From the NCBI GenBank assembly GCA_905181825.1, contig CAJIZJ010000038.1, forward strand, positions 1-54,762: a stretch of 54,762 nucleotides of DNA, in the 5' to 3' direction. Made by a program: the position numbers and the translations under genes. Shown piece after piece: positions 17,399 to 27,498 of this stretch. The first letter of the stretch is position 1. The number at the start of each line of letters is the position of its first letter. Origin of the DNA: an uncultured Flavobacteriaceae bacterium. GTDB lineage: Bacteria; Bacteroidota; Bacteroidia; Flavobacteriales; Flavobacteriaceae. The notes beneath the pieces are model-generated. The model saw only the letters and a list, made by a program, of their open reading frames with translations, searched no databases and was not told where the DNA came from.

Positions 17399-18280
17399 AT
17401 GCATAAAGCAGGTTTTGTTAACATCATTGGAAATCCAAACGTAGGAAAGTCTACGTTGATGAATGCCTTTATAGGGGAAAAGCTTTCTATTATTACTTCT
17501 AAAGCGCAAACCACACGCCACCGTATTTTAGGGATCGTGAACGGAGATGATTTTCAAGTGATTTTATCAGATACGCCTGGAATTATTAAGCCTGCCTATG
17601 AGTTGCAAAGCTCAATGATGGATTTTGTGAAGTCCGCTTTTGATGATGCAGATATTTTAATTTATATGGTTGAGATTGGTGAAAAAGAATTAAAGGATGA
17701 AGCCTTCTTTGAGAAAATTAAATCATCTAAAGCACCGGTTTTAATGTTATTAAATAAAATTGATACTTCAAATCAAGAGCAGTTAGAAGCCCAAGCAGCA
17801 CTTTGGCAGCAAAATGTACCCAATGCAGAGTTTTTCCCTATATCTGCACTTGAGGGTTTTAATGTGAAAAATGTTTTAGACCGCATTATTGAGTTACTTC
17901 CTGAATCTCCAGCTTATTATCCGAAAGATCAGCTAACAGATAAGCCTGAGCGGTTTTTTGTAAATGAATGTATTCGCGAAAAAATATTAATTCATTACAA
18001 AAAAGAAATTCCTTATGCTGTTGAGGTAGTGACCGAAGAGTTTTTTGAAGAAGAAGATATCATTCGCATGCGTTCTGTAATTATGGTGGAGCGTGAAACT
18101 CAAAAGGGGATTGTGATTGGTCATAAAGGAAGCGCATTGAAACGTGTAGGCGTTGAAGCTCGAAAAGACTTAGAGAAATTTTTCGGTAAACAAGTACACT
18201 TAGAATTATATGTGAAAGTCAATAAAAATTGGCGTTCTAACCAAAATCAACTTAAACGTTTTGGATACAACAACTCTTAA
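17399..18280 (+). CDS. era: GTPase Era
   Basis: Era is an essential GTPase that binds the 3' end of 16S rRNA and helps mature the 30S subunit. The 293-residue protein has G1 GNPNVGKSTLMN, G2 region TTRHRILG, G3 DTPGI, G4 NKID, and G5-like SALEG in the GTPase domain (about 1-170), then a C-terminal KH domain (about 200-285) with IVIGHKGSALKRVG. Length is standard. der lies 127 bases downstream on the same strand with its own promoter box. Confidence 0.97.
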   Translation: MHKAGFVNIIGNPNVGKSTLMNAFIGEKLSIITSKAQTTRHRILGIVNGDDFQVILSDTPGIIKPAYELQSSMMDFVKSAFDDADILIYMVEIGEKELKDEAFFEKIKSSKAPVLMLLNKIDTSNQEQLEAQAALWQQNVPNAEFFPISALEGFNVKNVLDRIIELLPESPAYYPKDQLTDKPERFFVNECIREKILIHYKKEIPYAVEVVTEEFFEEEDIIRMRSVIMVERETQKGIVIGHKGSALKRVGVEARKDLEKFFGKQVHLELYVKVNKNWRSNQNQLKRFGYNNS

Positions 18281-18380
18281 AAACAGCTAATTTTCTTCTA
18301 GCAGCTGTGTTGTTAATTGGGTTGAGGTTTATATATTTTTTAAACTTCCATAAAAAAGAGCTTAGCAAAGGGATATTTCC

Positions 18381-18388
18381 TATTTTTG
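18381..18388 (+). promoter_or_regulatory. Candidate -7 element for der
   Basis: TATTTTTG followed by CAG matches TAnnTTTG, 19 bases before the der ATG. The -33 region has TTA (18362-18364) at 16 bases, not an exact TTG. Confidence 0.5.
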
Positions 18389-18407
18389 CAGCAATTTTTA
18401 AAAGCAT

Positions 18408-19712
18408 ATGAGCAATATTGTAGCGATAGTAGGACGTCCAAACGTAGGTAAATCCACGTTTTTTAACCGGTTGATTCAAAGGCGAGAAGCCATTGTAGAT
18501 GCTGTGAGTGGAGTGACCCGTGATCGTCACTATGGTAAAAGTGATTGGAATGGCAAAGAATTTTCATTGATAGATACTGGTGGCTATGTCCTTGGTAGCG
18601 ATGACATTTTTGAGACTGAAATCGACAAACAAGTCGAGTTAGCGATTGAAGAAGCAGATGCTATTATTTTTATGGTCGATGTGGAATCGGGGGTAACCGG
18701 AATGGATGAAGATGTTTCTAAGCTTTTAAGAAAAGTTGATAAGCCTGTTTTCTTAGTTATTAATAAAGTTGACAATGCGATGCGTGAGCAAGATGCTGTT
18801 GAGTTTTATGCTTTGGGATTAGGAGAATATTATACCATTGCAAGTATCAATGGTAGTGGTACAGGAGATTTGTTGGATGCTTTAGTGAAAGCACTTCCAG
18901 ACGTAGAAGAAGTTGAGGAAATAACGCTACCAAGATTTGCAGTAGTTGGACGTCCAAATGCTGGTAAATCATCCTTTATCAATGCATTAATTGGAGAAGA
19001 TCGCTATATAGTTACTGATATTGCAGGAACTACACGTGACTCAATAGATACAAAATATAACCGTTTTGGTTTTGAATTTAACCTTGTCGACACGGCAGGT
19101 ATTCGTCGTAAAGCCAAGGTAAAAGAAGATTTAGAATTTTATTCGGTAATGCGTTCTGTGCGAGCTATTGAACATGCCGATGTATGTTTGGTCGTTTGTG
19201 ATGCTCAACGAGGATTTGACGGACAAGTTCAAAATATTTTTTGGCTCGCTCAGCGAAACCATAAAGGAGTTGTTATTCTGGTAAACAAGTGGGATTTAAT
19301 TGAAAAGGACACGAAAACAACCAAAGCATTTGAAACGCACATACGTAAGCAAATTGAGCCATTCACCGATGTGCCCATTGTCTTTATCTCAGCACTATCT
19401 AAGCAACGTATTTTTAAAGCCATGGAAACAGCTGTTGAGGTTTATAATAACCGTGCCAAACGCATCAAAACAAGTGTGTTGAACGACGATTTATTGCCTA
19501 TTATTGAAAACTACCCTCCACCTGCGCTTAAAGGTAAGTTTGTAAAAATAAAATATATTATGCAGCTGCCAACTCCGCAGCCTCAATTTGCATTTTTCTG
19601 TAATTTGCCACAGTATGTAAAGGAACCTTATAAGCGTTTTCTAGAAAACAAGTTAAGAGCGCTTTATGACTTTAATGGAGTTCCAATTACAATTTATATG
19701 CGTAAAAAATAG
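18408..19712 (+). CDS. der: Ribosome biogenesis GTPase Der (EngA)
   Basis: Der carries two tandem GTPase domains and is needed for 50S subunit assembly. G domain 1 (about 1-165) has [18 protein letters not shown] and NKVD; G domain 2 (about 175-345) has [23 protein letters not shown] and NKWD. The C-terminal KH-like domain (about 350-434) includes [17 protein letters not shown] and ends IYMRKK. The 434-residue length is normal. It is convergent with the MerR gene, 40 bases away, with no strong terminator between. Confidence 0.97.
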   Translation: MSNIVAIVGRPNVGKSTFFNRLIQRREAIVDAVSGVTRDRHYGKSDWNGKEFSLIDTGGYVLGSDDIFETEIDKQVELAIEEADAIIFMVDVESGVTGMDEDVSKLLRKVDKPVFLVINKVDNAMREQDAVEFYALGLGEYYTIASINGSGTGDLLDALVKALPDVEEVEEITLPRFAVVGRPNAGKSSFINALIGEDRYIVTDIAGTTRDSIDTKYNRFGFEFNLVDTAGIRRKAKVKEDLEFYSVMRSVRAIEHADVCLVVCDAQRGFDGQVQNIFWLAQRNHKGVVILVNKWDLIEKDTKTTKAFETHIRKQIEPFTDVPIVFISALSKQRIFKAMETAVEVYNNRAKRIKTSVLNDDLLPIIENYPPPALKGKFVKIKYIMQLPTPQPQFAFFCNLPQYVKEPYKRFLENKLRALYDFNGVPITIYMRKK

Positions 19713-19752
19713 AAATCTAATGAAGGTTTCACAAAAGTGGTGAATCCCTGAA

Positions 19753-20082
19753 CTAGAGGTGTTTTTTGATTTTAATTAATTCGTTTTTTACATTCTCTAG
19801 TTTTGTAATAACATCAAAATTATCTAGCGATTTGTGGTCCTGTTCCTTTAGGTAAGTCTTGGCGCCTTCAAGTGTGTAGCCACGTTCTTTAACTAAGTTA
19901 TAGATGAGCTTTAGACTCTGAACATCTTCAGGAGTAAAACGACGATTTCCTTTGGCATTTTTTTTAGGTTTTAGTGCTTCAAACTCCTTATCCCAAAAAC
20001 GAATCAAAGAGGCGTTGACATCGAAAGCTTTTGCAATCTCACCAATGCTGTAATATCGTTTTGTAGGAAGTTCTAGATGCAT
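19753..20082 (-). CDS. MerR family transcriptional regulator
   Basis: A 109-residue DNA-binding protein. Residues about 8-75 are a MerR winged helix (RYYSIGEIAKAFDVNASLIRFWDKEF, RRFTPEDVQSLKLIYNLV), followed by a short helix predicted to pair two subunits (YLKEQDHKSLDNFDVITKLENVKNELIKIKKHL). There is no effector-binding domain or cysteine sensor. The start ATG shares one base with the stop of the M23 peptidase gene (TAATG), so the two are made together; this pairing suggests a role in cell-envelope control, but that is inference. Confidence 0.9.
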   Translation of the reverse strand: MHLELPTKRYYSIGEIAKAFDVNASLIRFWDKEFEALKPKKNAKGNRRFTPEDVQSLKLIYNLVKERGYTLEGAKTYLKEQDHKSLDNFDVITKLENVKNELIKIKKHL

Positions 20083-21053
20083 TAGTCTAAGGATTGGTTT
20101 TCAAGGGATGCAATACTCAAAAGTCTATTAAATTCTTCGGCACTTAAGTTGCCGTAGTAAAAATTAACGGGGTTTATTCTTTTTTTGTTGATTGAGACTT
20201 CATAGTGTAGGTGTGGTGCTTGGGATCTTCCAGTACTACCAACATAGCCAATCAAGTCGCCGCGTTTCACTCTTTGGCCTCTTTTGACATTGTATTTATA
20301 TAAATGAGCATACAAGCTTATATAGCCATAGCCATGGTCAATTCTTATGTGACGTCCATAGCCTGAGGCTCTTCCATCGGCCCGCTTAACAGTGCCGTCG
20401 CCAGTAGCGTATATTGGGGTGCCTCTTGGCGCTGTAAAATCCATTCCATAATGAAACTTGCGAACTTTTGTAAAGGGATCACTTCGGTATCCATATCCAG
20501 AGGCCATTCTCGTTAAGTCTTCGTTTTTTATGGGTTGTATTGCCGGAATTCTAGCTAAAAATTTTTCTTTGTCTTTTGCTAGCGCTGTAATTTCATCGAG
20601 AGACTTTGACTGTACAATGATTCGTTTTTGTAAAATGTCAATTCGTTTATTGGCACTTATAATCAAGTCAGAGTTGCTAAAGCCTTCGTACTTTTTATAA
20701 CGGTTGACTCCTCCAAATCCTTGCTTACGTTGTTCTTCTGGGATTGGATTCACCTCAAAATAAAGCCGGTATATTCCATTATCACGATTCTCAACATTAG
20801 TAAGGACTTCTTCTGCATCCTGCATTTTTTTGTTGAGTAGATTATATTGAAGGTCGAGGTTTTGTAACTCTCTATTTAATGCTTTTTCTCTCGGAGATTC
20901 AAAGTAATTTTCAGCAATTAAAATAGTTATAAAGCCAAACATTGCTGCAGCAAATAAAAATACAAAAGTGTTTTTTGCGAGCCTCTTAGTATCCCTAGTT
21001 ATAGGGCGATACGTCAGCGTTTCGGGATCGTAATAATATTTTACATTAGACAT
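20082..21053 (-). CDS. M23 family (LytM-type) metallopeptidase, membrane anchored
   Basis: A 323-residue envelope protein. One membrane segment lies at residues 29-48 (FVFLFAAAMFGFITILIAEN), followed by a coiled coil (about 55-90) and a second helix (about 130-165). The LytM domain (about 180-300) keeps all zinc ligands: HYGMD (His201, Asp205), YAHL (His250) and HLHYEV (His283). M23 enzymes cut peptidoglycan cross-links, or, when inactive, activate amidases; this one looks active. Flavobacteria usually have several such proteins. It is divergent from alaS and coupled to the MerR gene downstream. Confidence 0.92.
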   Translation of the reverse strand: MSNVKYYYDPETLTYRPITRDTKRLAKNTFVFLFAAAMFGFITILIAENYFESPREKALNRELQNLDLQYNLLNKKMQDAEEVLTNVENRDNGIYRLYFEVNPIPEEQRKQGFGGVNRYKKYEGFSNSDLIISANKRIDILQKRIIVQSKSLDEITALAKDKEKFLARIPAIQPIKNEDLTRMASGYGYRSDPFTKVRKFHYGMDFTAPRGTPIYATGDGTVKRADGRASGYGRHIRIDHGYGYISLYAHLYKYNVKRGQRVKRGDLIGYVGSTGRSQAPHLHYEVSINKKRINPVNFYYGNLSAEEFNRLLSIASLENQSLD

Positions 21054-21067
21054 TGCCTAAAAAGTTC

Positions 21068-21075
21068 TATTTTTG
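21068..21075 (+). promoter_or_regulatory. Candidate -7 element for alaS with a long leader
   Basis: TATTTTTG matches TAnnTTTG but lies 105 bases before the alaS ATG, and no TTG stands 19 bases upstream. If real, alaS has an untranslated leader of about 100 bases; short inverted segments (such as AGGT/ACCT near 21100-21115) are seen in it but form no structure I recognise. Confidence 0.3.
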
Positions 21076-21180
21076 TTAAATATTGATCAGCCTATTAGGT
21101 ATGAAACCTGGCTATTTAACAAATATATAAATTGTTTCTAATTAAAGAACGATTTATTATACTAAGCTTAACATTTTCGC

Positions 21181-23793
21181 ATGAAATCTCAAGATATTAG
21201 ATCTCAATTTTTAGACTTTTTTGAAACTAAAAAACACCAAGTTTTACCGTCCTCTCCGATGGTTTTAAAAGACGACCCTTCTTTAATGTTTGTTAATTCT
21301 GGGATGGCGCCATTCAAAGAATTTTTTCTTGGACATGGAGCGCCTTCAAGTACTCGAATTACAGATACCCAAAAATGTTTGAGAGTTTCAGGTAAGCATA
21401 ATGACTTAGAAGAGGTAGGTTATGACACCTACCATCATACTCTTTTTGAAATGTTAGGTAATTGGAGTTTTGGCGATTATTTTAAAAAAGAAGCAATAGA
21501 GTGGGCTTGGGAATTATTAACCGAAGTTTATAAAATTGATAAAGATATTCTTTATGTGACTGTATTTGAAGGGTGTAAGCAGGACGGTACTACAATGGAT
21601 TCCGAGGCCTATGATATATGGAAACAATTGATTTCTGAAGACCGTATTCTGAAGGGAAATAAAGCAGATAATTTTTGGGAAATGGGTGAACAAGGCCCGT
21701 GTGGCCCGTGTAGTGAAATACATGTAGACATTCGATCTAAAGAGGAAAAATCTAAAGTTTCTGGACAGGAATTAATTAATAAAGACCACCCTCAGGTGGT
21801 GGAAATATGGAACCTTGTTTTTATGGAGTTTAACCGTAAATCCAATGGGAGTTTAGAAGACCTACCTCAAAAACATATAGATACGGGTATGGGGTTTGAA
21901 CGTCTGTGTATGGTGCTTCAAAATGTAACTTCAAACTATGATACAGATGTGTTTGTTCCCATAATTAGAGAGATTGAAGCAATATCGGGCTGTGACTATG
22001 GCAAACAGTTGGAACAAGATATAGCTATTCGTGTTATTTCTGATCACGTAAGGGCCGTTACATTTTCAATTGCCGATGGGCAGTTGCCAAGTAACACTGG
22101 GGCTGGGTATGTGATCCGGCGAATATTAAGGCGTGCGGTTCGTTACGGATTTACATTTTTGAATCTAAAAGAGCCGTTCATGTACCGATTAGTGACTGTT
22201 TTAACAAAGCAAATGGGGACTGTCTTTCCAGAAATATTAGCCCAAAAACAATTAATTCAGAACGTTATCAAAGAAGAAGAGGCTTCTTTTTTAAGAACTC
22301 TTGATCAAGGATTAGTTTTGTTAGATCGTATTATAAACACTACCAAAGGCTCTCATGTTTCTGGGGATAAAGCGTTTGAATTGTATGATACTTACGGCTT
22401 TCCAGTAGATTTAACAGCTTTAATTCTTAGCGAAAAAGACATGACGTTAGATTCCGTTGGTTTTGAATTAGAACTTCAAAAACAGAAAAAACGTTCTAGA
22501 GCTGCCAGTGAGGTTACTACAGAAGATTGGACAGTGCTATTTGACGATGCTGAACAAGAGTTTGTGGGCTATGACGTCTTAAAAACCTCTGTAAAAATTA
22601 CTAAGTACAGAAAAGTAACTTCTGTAAAAGAGGGTGTGCAATACCAACTCGTATTTAACCTCACCCCCTTTTATTCTGAAAGCGGAGGACAGGTTGGAGA
22701 TAAAGGCTATTTGGAGTCTGCCAATGGAGACGTGTTGTATGTTTTAGACACGAAGAAAGAAAATAATATAGCGATACATGTACTAGAACATTTGCCTAGC
22801 AACTTGACAGACACATTCACAGCGGTTGTAGAGTATAATCAACGATTCCGAACAGAATGTAACCATACAGCAACCCATTTACTTCATCAGGCATTACGGG
22901 AGGTTTTGGGATCTCATGTAGAGCAAAAAGGGTCGGCGGTTCATTCTAAATACTTGCGATTTGATTTCTCACACTTTTCTAAGATCACTAGTGAGGAACT
23001 AAAAGAAGTAGAGCGTTTTGTAAACGCCCGAATTGAAGGAAAATTAAATTTAGAAGAAAAGCGATCAGTCCCTATGGAACAAGCTGTTTCAAACGGTGCA
23101 ATTGCTCTCTTTGGCGAAAAATACGGAGATGTAGTACGAACAATTCGTTTTGGTAATTCAATTGAATTATGTGGAGGGACACATGTTAAAAACACTGCAG
23201 ATATATGGCATTTTAAAATTAAATCTGAAGGGGCTGTTGCTGCAGGGATACGTCGTATTGAGGCCATAACAAATGATGCTGCCAAAGCCTATTATGCTCA
23301 AAACAATGCCAGTTTTGAACTGGTTAAATCAGCACTTAATAATTCAGCCGATCCAGTGAAGTCTATCACTGATATGAAATCTGAAAACCTAAAACTTAAA
23401 AAACAAATTGAATCTCTTCTGAAAGATAAAGCAGTGTCGATGAAAGGTGATCTAAAACAAGATGTAGAACTAGTTAATGGAGTACATTTTTTAGCAAAAA
23501 TAGTAGATTTAGATGCCTCAGGTATTAAAGATTTGTCTTTTGAATTAGGTCAACAGTTTGAAAATTCAGTATTGTTGTTTGGTAGCGAGCAAAATGGAAA
23601 AGCACTATTGTCTTGTTATGTTTCTAAAGAATTGGTAGCCTCTAAAGGGCTGAATGCAGGCACTATAGTTCGAGAATTAGGACGATACATTCAAGGTGGA
23701 GGTGGAGGTCAGCCATTTTACGCAACAGCTGGAGGTAAAAATCCTGCGGGGCTTCAAGAGGCTCTGGATAATGCAAAATCTTATATTGAATAA
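21181..23793 (+). CDS. alaS: Alanyl-tRNA synthetase
   Basis: AlaRS charges tRNA-Ala and edits mischarged serine and glycine. The 870-residue protein has the class II catalytic core at the N-terminus ([66 protein letters not shown]), the tRNA-recognition helices, an editing domain with metal motifs HTATHLLHQ and [12 protein letters not shown], and a C-terminal C-Ala domain ending in a glycine-rich [15 protein letters not shown] segment. Length is typical. The GSCFA gene starts 12 bases after its stop. Confidence 0.97.
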   Translation: MKSQDIRSQFLDFFETKKHQVLPSSPMVLKDDPSLMFVNSGMAPFKEFFLGHGAPSSTRITDTQKCLRVSGKHNDLEEVGYDTYHHTLFEMLGNWSFGDYFKKEAIEWAWELLTEVYKIDKDILYVTVFEGCKQDGTTMDSEAYDIWKQLISEDRILKGNKADNFWEMGEQGPCGPCSEIHVDIRSKEEKSKVSGQELINKDHPQVVEIWNLVFMEFNRKSNGSLEDLPQKHIDTGMGFERLCMVLQNVTSNYDTDVFVPIIREIEAISGCDYGKQLEQDIAIRVISDHVRAVTFSIADGQLPSNTGAGYVIRRILRRAVRYGFTFLNLKEPFMYRLVTVLTKQMGTVFPEILAQKQLIQNVIKEEEASFLRTLDQGLVLLDRIINTTKGSHVSGDKAFELYDTYGFPVDLTALILSEKDMTLDSVGFELELQKQKKRSRAASEVTTEDWTVLFDDAEQEFVGYDVLKTSVKITKYRKVTSVKEGVQYQLVFNLTPFYSESGGQVGDKGYLESANGDVLYVLDTKKENNIAIHVLEHLPSNLTDTFTAVVEYNQRFRTECNHTATHLLHQALREVLGSHVEQKGSAVHSKYLRFDFSHFSKITSEELKEVERFVNARIEGKLNLEEKRSVPMEQAVSNGAIALFGEKYGDVVRTIRFGNSIELCGGTHVKNTADIWHFKIKSEGAVAAGIRRIEAITNDAAKAYYAQNNASFELVKSALNNSADPVKSITDMKSENLKLKKQIESLLKDKAVSMKGDLKQDVELVNGVHFLAKIVDLDASGIKDLSFELGQQFENSVLLFGSEQNGKALLSCYVSKELVASKGLNAGTIVRELGRYIQGGGGGQPFYATAGGKNPAGLQEALDNAKSYIE

Positions 23794-23805
23794 TTTAAAC
23801 TTGTT

Positions 23806-24753
23806 GTGAAGCTTCAAACCCAAATATCGTTAGTAAAACAAACACCCACTATTGACTATGATTCAAAGTTGTTTTTATTAGGGTCCTGTTTTGCGCAAAA
23901 TATTGCTGATAAATTATCTTATTATAAATTCCAAAACCATGTTAATCCCTTAGGGCTTTTGTTTCATCCTTTGGCCATTTTAGACTTGCTCCAACGAGCC
24001 CAAAATTCTATTGGTTTTTCAGAGGATGACATTTTTTTTAGCAATGGTTGTTGGCAAAGCTATTCTGCACATTCGCAATTAAATAGTATATCTAAAGCAG
24101 AAATATTAGAACAATTGAATTCTGCATTGCACTCCACGAAAGAGCAACTCCAGCGGGCTTCTCATATCGTGCTAACATTTGGAACCGCTTGGATATACAC
24201 TCACATCCAATCTCAGCGTATTGTTGCTAACTGTCATAAGCAACCTCAAAAGGAGTTTAATAAATCACTTTTAAGTACGGATCAACTTACCCAAGCCTTT
24301 GAGTCTATTATTTCAATTATCAAATCATTTAATCCAGATGCAACGATTGTTTTTTCAATCTCACCGGTTCGACATCTTAAAGACGGATTTATTGAAAACA
24401 ATCAGAGTAAATCATCACTTATAACGGCGCTTCACCCCGTAGTTAACAGGGCTCCAAACACTCATTACTTCCCTTCTTTTGAATTGGTAATGGATGAGCT
24501 TAGAGACTACCGTTTTTACAAACAAGATATGGTACACCCAAATCAACTTGCTATTGATTATATATGGGAAAAATTCCAGTCTTCCTGGATCCTCTCAGCC
24601 ACAGAGCTTACAATGAAAAAAGTGAATCGTCTGCAAAAGGGGTTCGCTCATAAACCTTTCAATCCATCATCAAAAGTACATATATCATTTTTATCCAATC
24701 TTACTAAAGATGTGAACGCTTTAGTAGACAGGTATCCCTTCATGAAGTTTTAA
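23806..24753 (+). CDS. GSCFA domain-containing protein
   Basis: A 315-residue protein named for its conserved motif, here LLGSCFAQNIADKL at residues 21-34. GSCFA proteins belong to the SGNH hydrolase-like group; the HPNQLAIDYIWEKF segment near residue 245 would hold the matching histidine. No signal peptide is visible, and substrates of the family are unknown. The start is GTG, 12 bases after alaS; family N-termini (KLQTQISL followed by a tyrosine-rich stretch) fit it. Linkage to alaS is common in flavobacteria. Confidence 0.88.
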   Translation: MKLQTQISLVKQTPTIDYDSKLFLLGSCFAQNIADKLSYYKFQNHVNPLGLLFHPLAILDLLQRAQNSIGFSEDDIFFSNGCWQSYSAHSQLNSISKAEILEQLNSALHSTKEQLQRASHIVLTFGTAWIYTHIQSQRIVANCHKQPQKEFNKSLLSTDQLTQAFESIISIIKSFNPDATIVFSISPVRHLKDGFIENNQSKSSLITALHPVVNRAPNTHYFPSFELVMDELRDYRFYKQDMVHPNQLAIDYIWEKFQSSWILSATELTMKKVNRLQKGFAHKPFNPSSKVHISFLSNLTKDVNALVDRYPFMKF

Positions 24754-24811
24754 ATATAGACACCCAAGACGCTAAAAATCTAGTATATTAGCTCTATAAA
24801 ACCATTGCAAT

Positions 24812-25561
24812 ATGTCAAATTCATACGTACGCTTAGATGTAAAAGATAAGGTCGGTTATATTGAATTTTATAACCCCCCTCATAATGGATTGCCTGCTAC
24901 TATGCTTGCATCTCTTTCTGATTTAATAACTAAAGCCGGCTCAGATCCTTCCATTTCTGTGGTAGTTTTACAAAGTGGAGGTGATCGTGCTTTTTGTGCT
25001 GGTGCCAGCTTTGAGGAGCTAATGGCAATTTCAAATATTGAACAAGGAGCTGCCTTTTTCGAGGGGTTTGCTAATGTCATTAATGCTCTACGTCGCTGTC
25101 CTAAAATTACGATTGGTCGTGTTCAAGGAAAAGCAGTGGGAGGCGGTGTTGGTTTAGCCGCTGCCACAGATTACTGTATGGGGACTCATTATTCAGAAAT
25201 TAAACTAAGCGAACTTACTATTGGAATCGGTCCCTTTGTGATTGAGCCCGCAGTGGCTCGAAAAATGGGTTTAAGCGCTATGTCTGAGCTAAGTTTAAAA
25301 GCTACAAATTTTTTCTCTGCTGAATGGGCACAACAAAAAGGATTGTTTGCCAATGTGTATTCTTCTATCGAAGACTTAGATAGAGAAGTGAAGCTCTTAG
25401 CTCAACAATTATGTAGCTATAATCCAGAATCACTCACAAAGCTAAAAGAGACTCTTTGGGAAGGTACTAGCGACTGGGATGAGTTATTAAAAAAGCGTGC
25501 CGCTATAAGTGGTCGCCTAGTATTGAGCGATTTCACAAAACAACAATTAAAGAACTATTAA
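24812..25561 (+). CDS. Enoyl-CoA hydratase/isomerase family protein
   Basis: A 249-residue crotonase-fold enzyme. The oxyanion-hole segments are DRAFCAGASFEELM (about residue 58) and VQGKAVGGGVGLAAATD (about 103). Of the two catalytic glutamates of true enoyl-CoA hydratases, only the second is seen (KLSELTIGIGP); the first position, in GGGxE, is glycine here. This is usual for isomerases, thioesterase-like and some methylglutaconyl-CoA-type members, so the exact reaction is not assigned. It is 37 bases upstream of ilvE on the same strand, which is suggestive of branched-chain amino acid breakdown, but that is inference. Confidence 0.87.
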   Translation: MSNSYVRLDVKDKVGYIEFYNPPHNGLPATMLASLSDLITKAGSDPSISVVVLQSGGDRAFCAGASFEELMAISNIEQGAAFFEGFANVINALRRCPKITIGRVQGKAVGGGVGLAAATDYCMGTHYSEIKLSELTIGIGPFVIEPAVARKMGLSAMSELSLKATNFFSAEWAQQKGLFANVYSSIEDLDREVKLLAQQLCSYNPESLTKLKETLWEGTSDWDELLKKRAAISGRLVLSDFTKQQLKNY

Positions 25562-25598
25562 TAATTTTAGTTTACTTAAAATTAAAGCCTCTAAGTCT

Positions 25599-26657
25599 AT
25601 GTCAAATTCAATTTCAATTACAAAAATCAAGAAATCAAAAGTAGAGACTCTTGATTTTGATAACATTGCCTTAGGGCGTACGTTTACAGATCATATGTTT
25701 GTATGTGATTATGAAGATGGTCAATGGTCTAACCCCAGAATCACCCCTATGGAATTGATTCCAATGCATCCTGCTTGTATGGCACTGCATTATGGTCAAG
25801 CTTTGTTTGAAGGGATGAAAGCAACAATTGACACCAATGGAGCCCCTTTACTTTTTCGTCCTGAAAAAAACGCGGAACGTCTTAATTTTAGCGCCAGACG
25901 ACTGGGGATGCCAGAGTTTTCTGAAACTTTATTTGTTGACGCGTTGAAACAATTAGTAAGTTTGGACCAGCAATGGATTCCACCACAGGAAGGGAGTGCG
26001 TTGTATTTACGTCCTTTTATGTTTGCTGATGAAGCCTTTATTGGGATGCGAGCTGCCAATTCATATAAGTTTATTGTAATGGCATCTCCTTCAAAACCAA
26101 TATACACTGATCGGGTTCGATTGTATGCTGAGACCTCTTTTATTAGAGCAGCACACGGAGGGACAGGAGAGGCCAAAGCTGCAGGAAACTATGCAGCAGC
26201 TGTTCTTCCAACAGAAATTGCTAAATCTAAAGGATTTGATCAGGTCCTTTGGTTAGATGCTAAAGAGTTTAAGTACATTCAGGAAGTAGGTACGATGAAT
26301 ATCTTTTTTAAAATTAATGGTCAATTTATAACCCCTTCATTAGACGGGTCTATTTTAGCAGGTATAACACGTATGAGTGTGATTGATTTTCTGCGCCATA
26401 AAGGCTATGAAGTTGTGGAGCGACCCATTACTATAGATGAAGTTGTAGAAGCGTCAAAAAACGGTCAGTTAGAAGAAGCGTTTGGCACGGGTACGGCTGT
26501 TGGGATTGCGATGATCCAAGAGATTGGATATAAAGAGGCTGTTATCCATGTCTCTGATAACAGCCCTGTTGGACAGTTAGTTTTGGATACAATTAACGGC
26601 GTTAGAATTGGTAAAATTGTTGATGAATTGAACTGGATGGTTAAGGTAGAATCTTAA
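25599..26657 (+). CDS. ilvE: Branched-chain amino acid aminotransferase
   Basis: This PLP enzyme exchanges amino groups between glutamate and the 2-keto acids of leucine, isoleucine and valine. Its 352 residues match the longer, eukaryote-like BCAT group of fold class IV. Landmarks are HPACMALHYGQALFEGMKA, FRPEKNAERLNFSARRLGMP, ALYLRPFMF, the lysine segment GEAKAAGNYAAAVLP, LWLDAKEFKYIQEVGTMNIFF and GTGTAVGIAMI, which holds the cofactor phosphate. Its end overlaps the convergent glycosyltransferase gene by 17 bases. Confidence 0.95.
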   Translation: MSNSISITKIKKSKVETLDFDNIALGRTFTDHMFVCDYEDGQWSNPRITPMELIPMHPACMALHYGQALFEGMKATIDTNGAPLLFRPEKNAERLNFSARRLGMPEFSETLFVDALKQLVSLDQQWIPPQEGSALYLRPFMFADEAFIGMRAANSYKFIVMASPSKPIYTDRVRLYAETSFIRAAHGGTGEAKAAGNYAAAVLPTEIAKSKGFDQVLWLDAKEFKYIQEVGTMNIFFKINGQFITPSLDGSILAGITRMSVIDFLRHKGYEVVERPITIDEVVEASKNGQLEEAFGTGTAVGIAMIQEIGYKEAVIHVSDNSPVGQLVLDTINGVRIGKIVDELNWMVKVES

Positions 26658-27498
26658 ATTTACGCCTAATGTTTTTCCATCGGTGTGCTCTAACAAAAGC
26701 GCCTTGATCAGAAGTAATAATAAAGGGTTCTTTGTTTTTTAGTGCTTTGAGGTAGCCCCTAATATAGTCCCAGAAAAGGCGAATGCGGTGTTTTTTATAA
26801 GCCAGCTTTAAAGCTGAAAATAAAGCTAAGATAAACCCATAGCGCATTTTGTAAAGTGCAGTCCCTTGTAGGTGTTTAGCGTTGTGATTGTAGTTAGCCC
26901 CAGTTGGTTTAAGATGCTTTACTTTAAGTGATTCATCCGTTTCAAACTGCCAATTGTTGTAAAGTGCCAGTAGTTCGTCTATTGTATCCCATCCCATAGA
27001 TTTTTTCAGGCCTCCGATGTCTAGGAAACACGCTTTTCTGTAGGCTTTTAAGGGGCCTCGAATGTGTTTTTTTGAAGTTAGATTTTCGAGGCACCATCTG
27101 CCATTTTTCTCAATATAACAATGACCTGCCACCATGCCAAGCTCTGAGTTTTTGTGGTAATGTTCTGCAAGGCTTTCAAGATAATTTTTTGGAAAAATCA
27201 AGTCTGCATCGTATTTGCAAATCACATCAAAATCAGAATCTAGAGTGTCATAGCCTTTATAAAAGGCATTTATAATTTTCCCGCCTGGCAAGTGCTCTTC
27301 AGTTGAGTAATTAGTAACTAATGAGATCCAAGGGTGTTTTTGTGATATACTTTTTACAATAGCTGCTGTGGTGTCTGTCGAATTGTCATCAACAACGACC
27401 ACTTTTGTAGGCTGTAAAGATTGGTCTATGAGCGACTGAAGGGTTTGGCAAATATAGCTTTCTTCATTGTGTGCTGGTATGACGATATAAAACTTCAA
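26641..27498 (-). CDS. Family 2 glycosyltransferase
   Basis: A 285-residue GT-A fold enzyme. The N-terminus FYIVIPAHNEESYICQTLQSL and VVVVDDNSTD bind the nucleotide sugar; DADLIFP (about residue 94) is the DxD-type metal motif. There is no membrane segment, so it acts on the cytoplasmic face. The donor and acceptor are unknown. The start overlaps the methyltransferase stop by four bases, and it is the last gene of a minus-strand run behind gcvP, a ketosynthase and the methyltransferase, which hints at glycosylation of a lipid-like product. Its 3' end overlaps ilvE by 17 bases. Confidence 0.87.
   Translation of the reverse strand: MKFYIVIPAHNEESYICQTLQSLIDQSLQPTKVVVVDDNSTDTTAAIVKSISQKHPWISLVTNYSTEEHLPGGKIINAFYKGYDTLDSDFDVICKYDADLIFPKNYLESLAEHYHKNSELGMVAGHCYIEKNGRWCLENLTSKKHIRGPLKAYRKACFLDIGGLKKSMGWDTIDELLALYNNWQFETDESLKVKHLKPTGANYNHNAKHLQGTALYKMRYGFILALFSALKLAYKKHRIRLFWDYIRGYLKALKNKEPFIITSDQGAFVRAHRWKNIRRKFKILP

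Noticed and set aside
19713-19752. Hairpin between der and the MerR gene as a terminator
   Set aside because: The TTCAC/GTGAA arms are short and no T tract follows.
22941-23285. 114-codon minus-strand frame inside alaS
   Set aside because: Antisense to the editing domain containing CGGTH; a shadow.
25796-26176. 126-codon minus-strand frame inside ilvE
   Set aside because: Antisense to conserved BCAT motifs; no independent coding signal.
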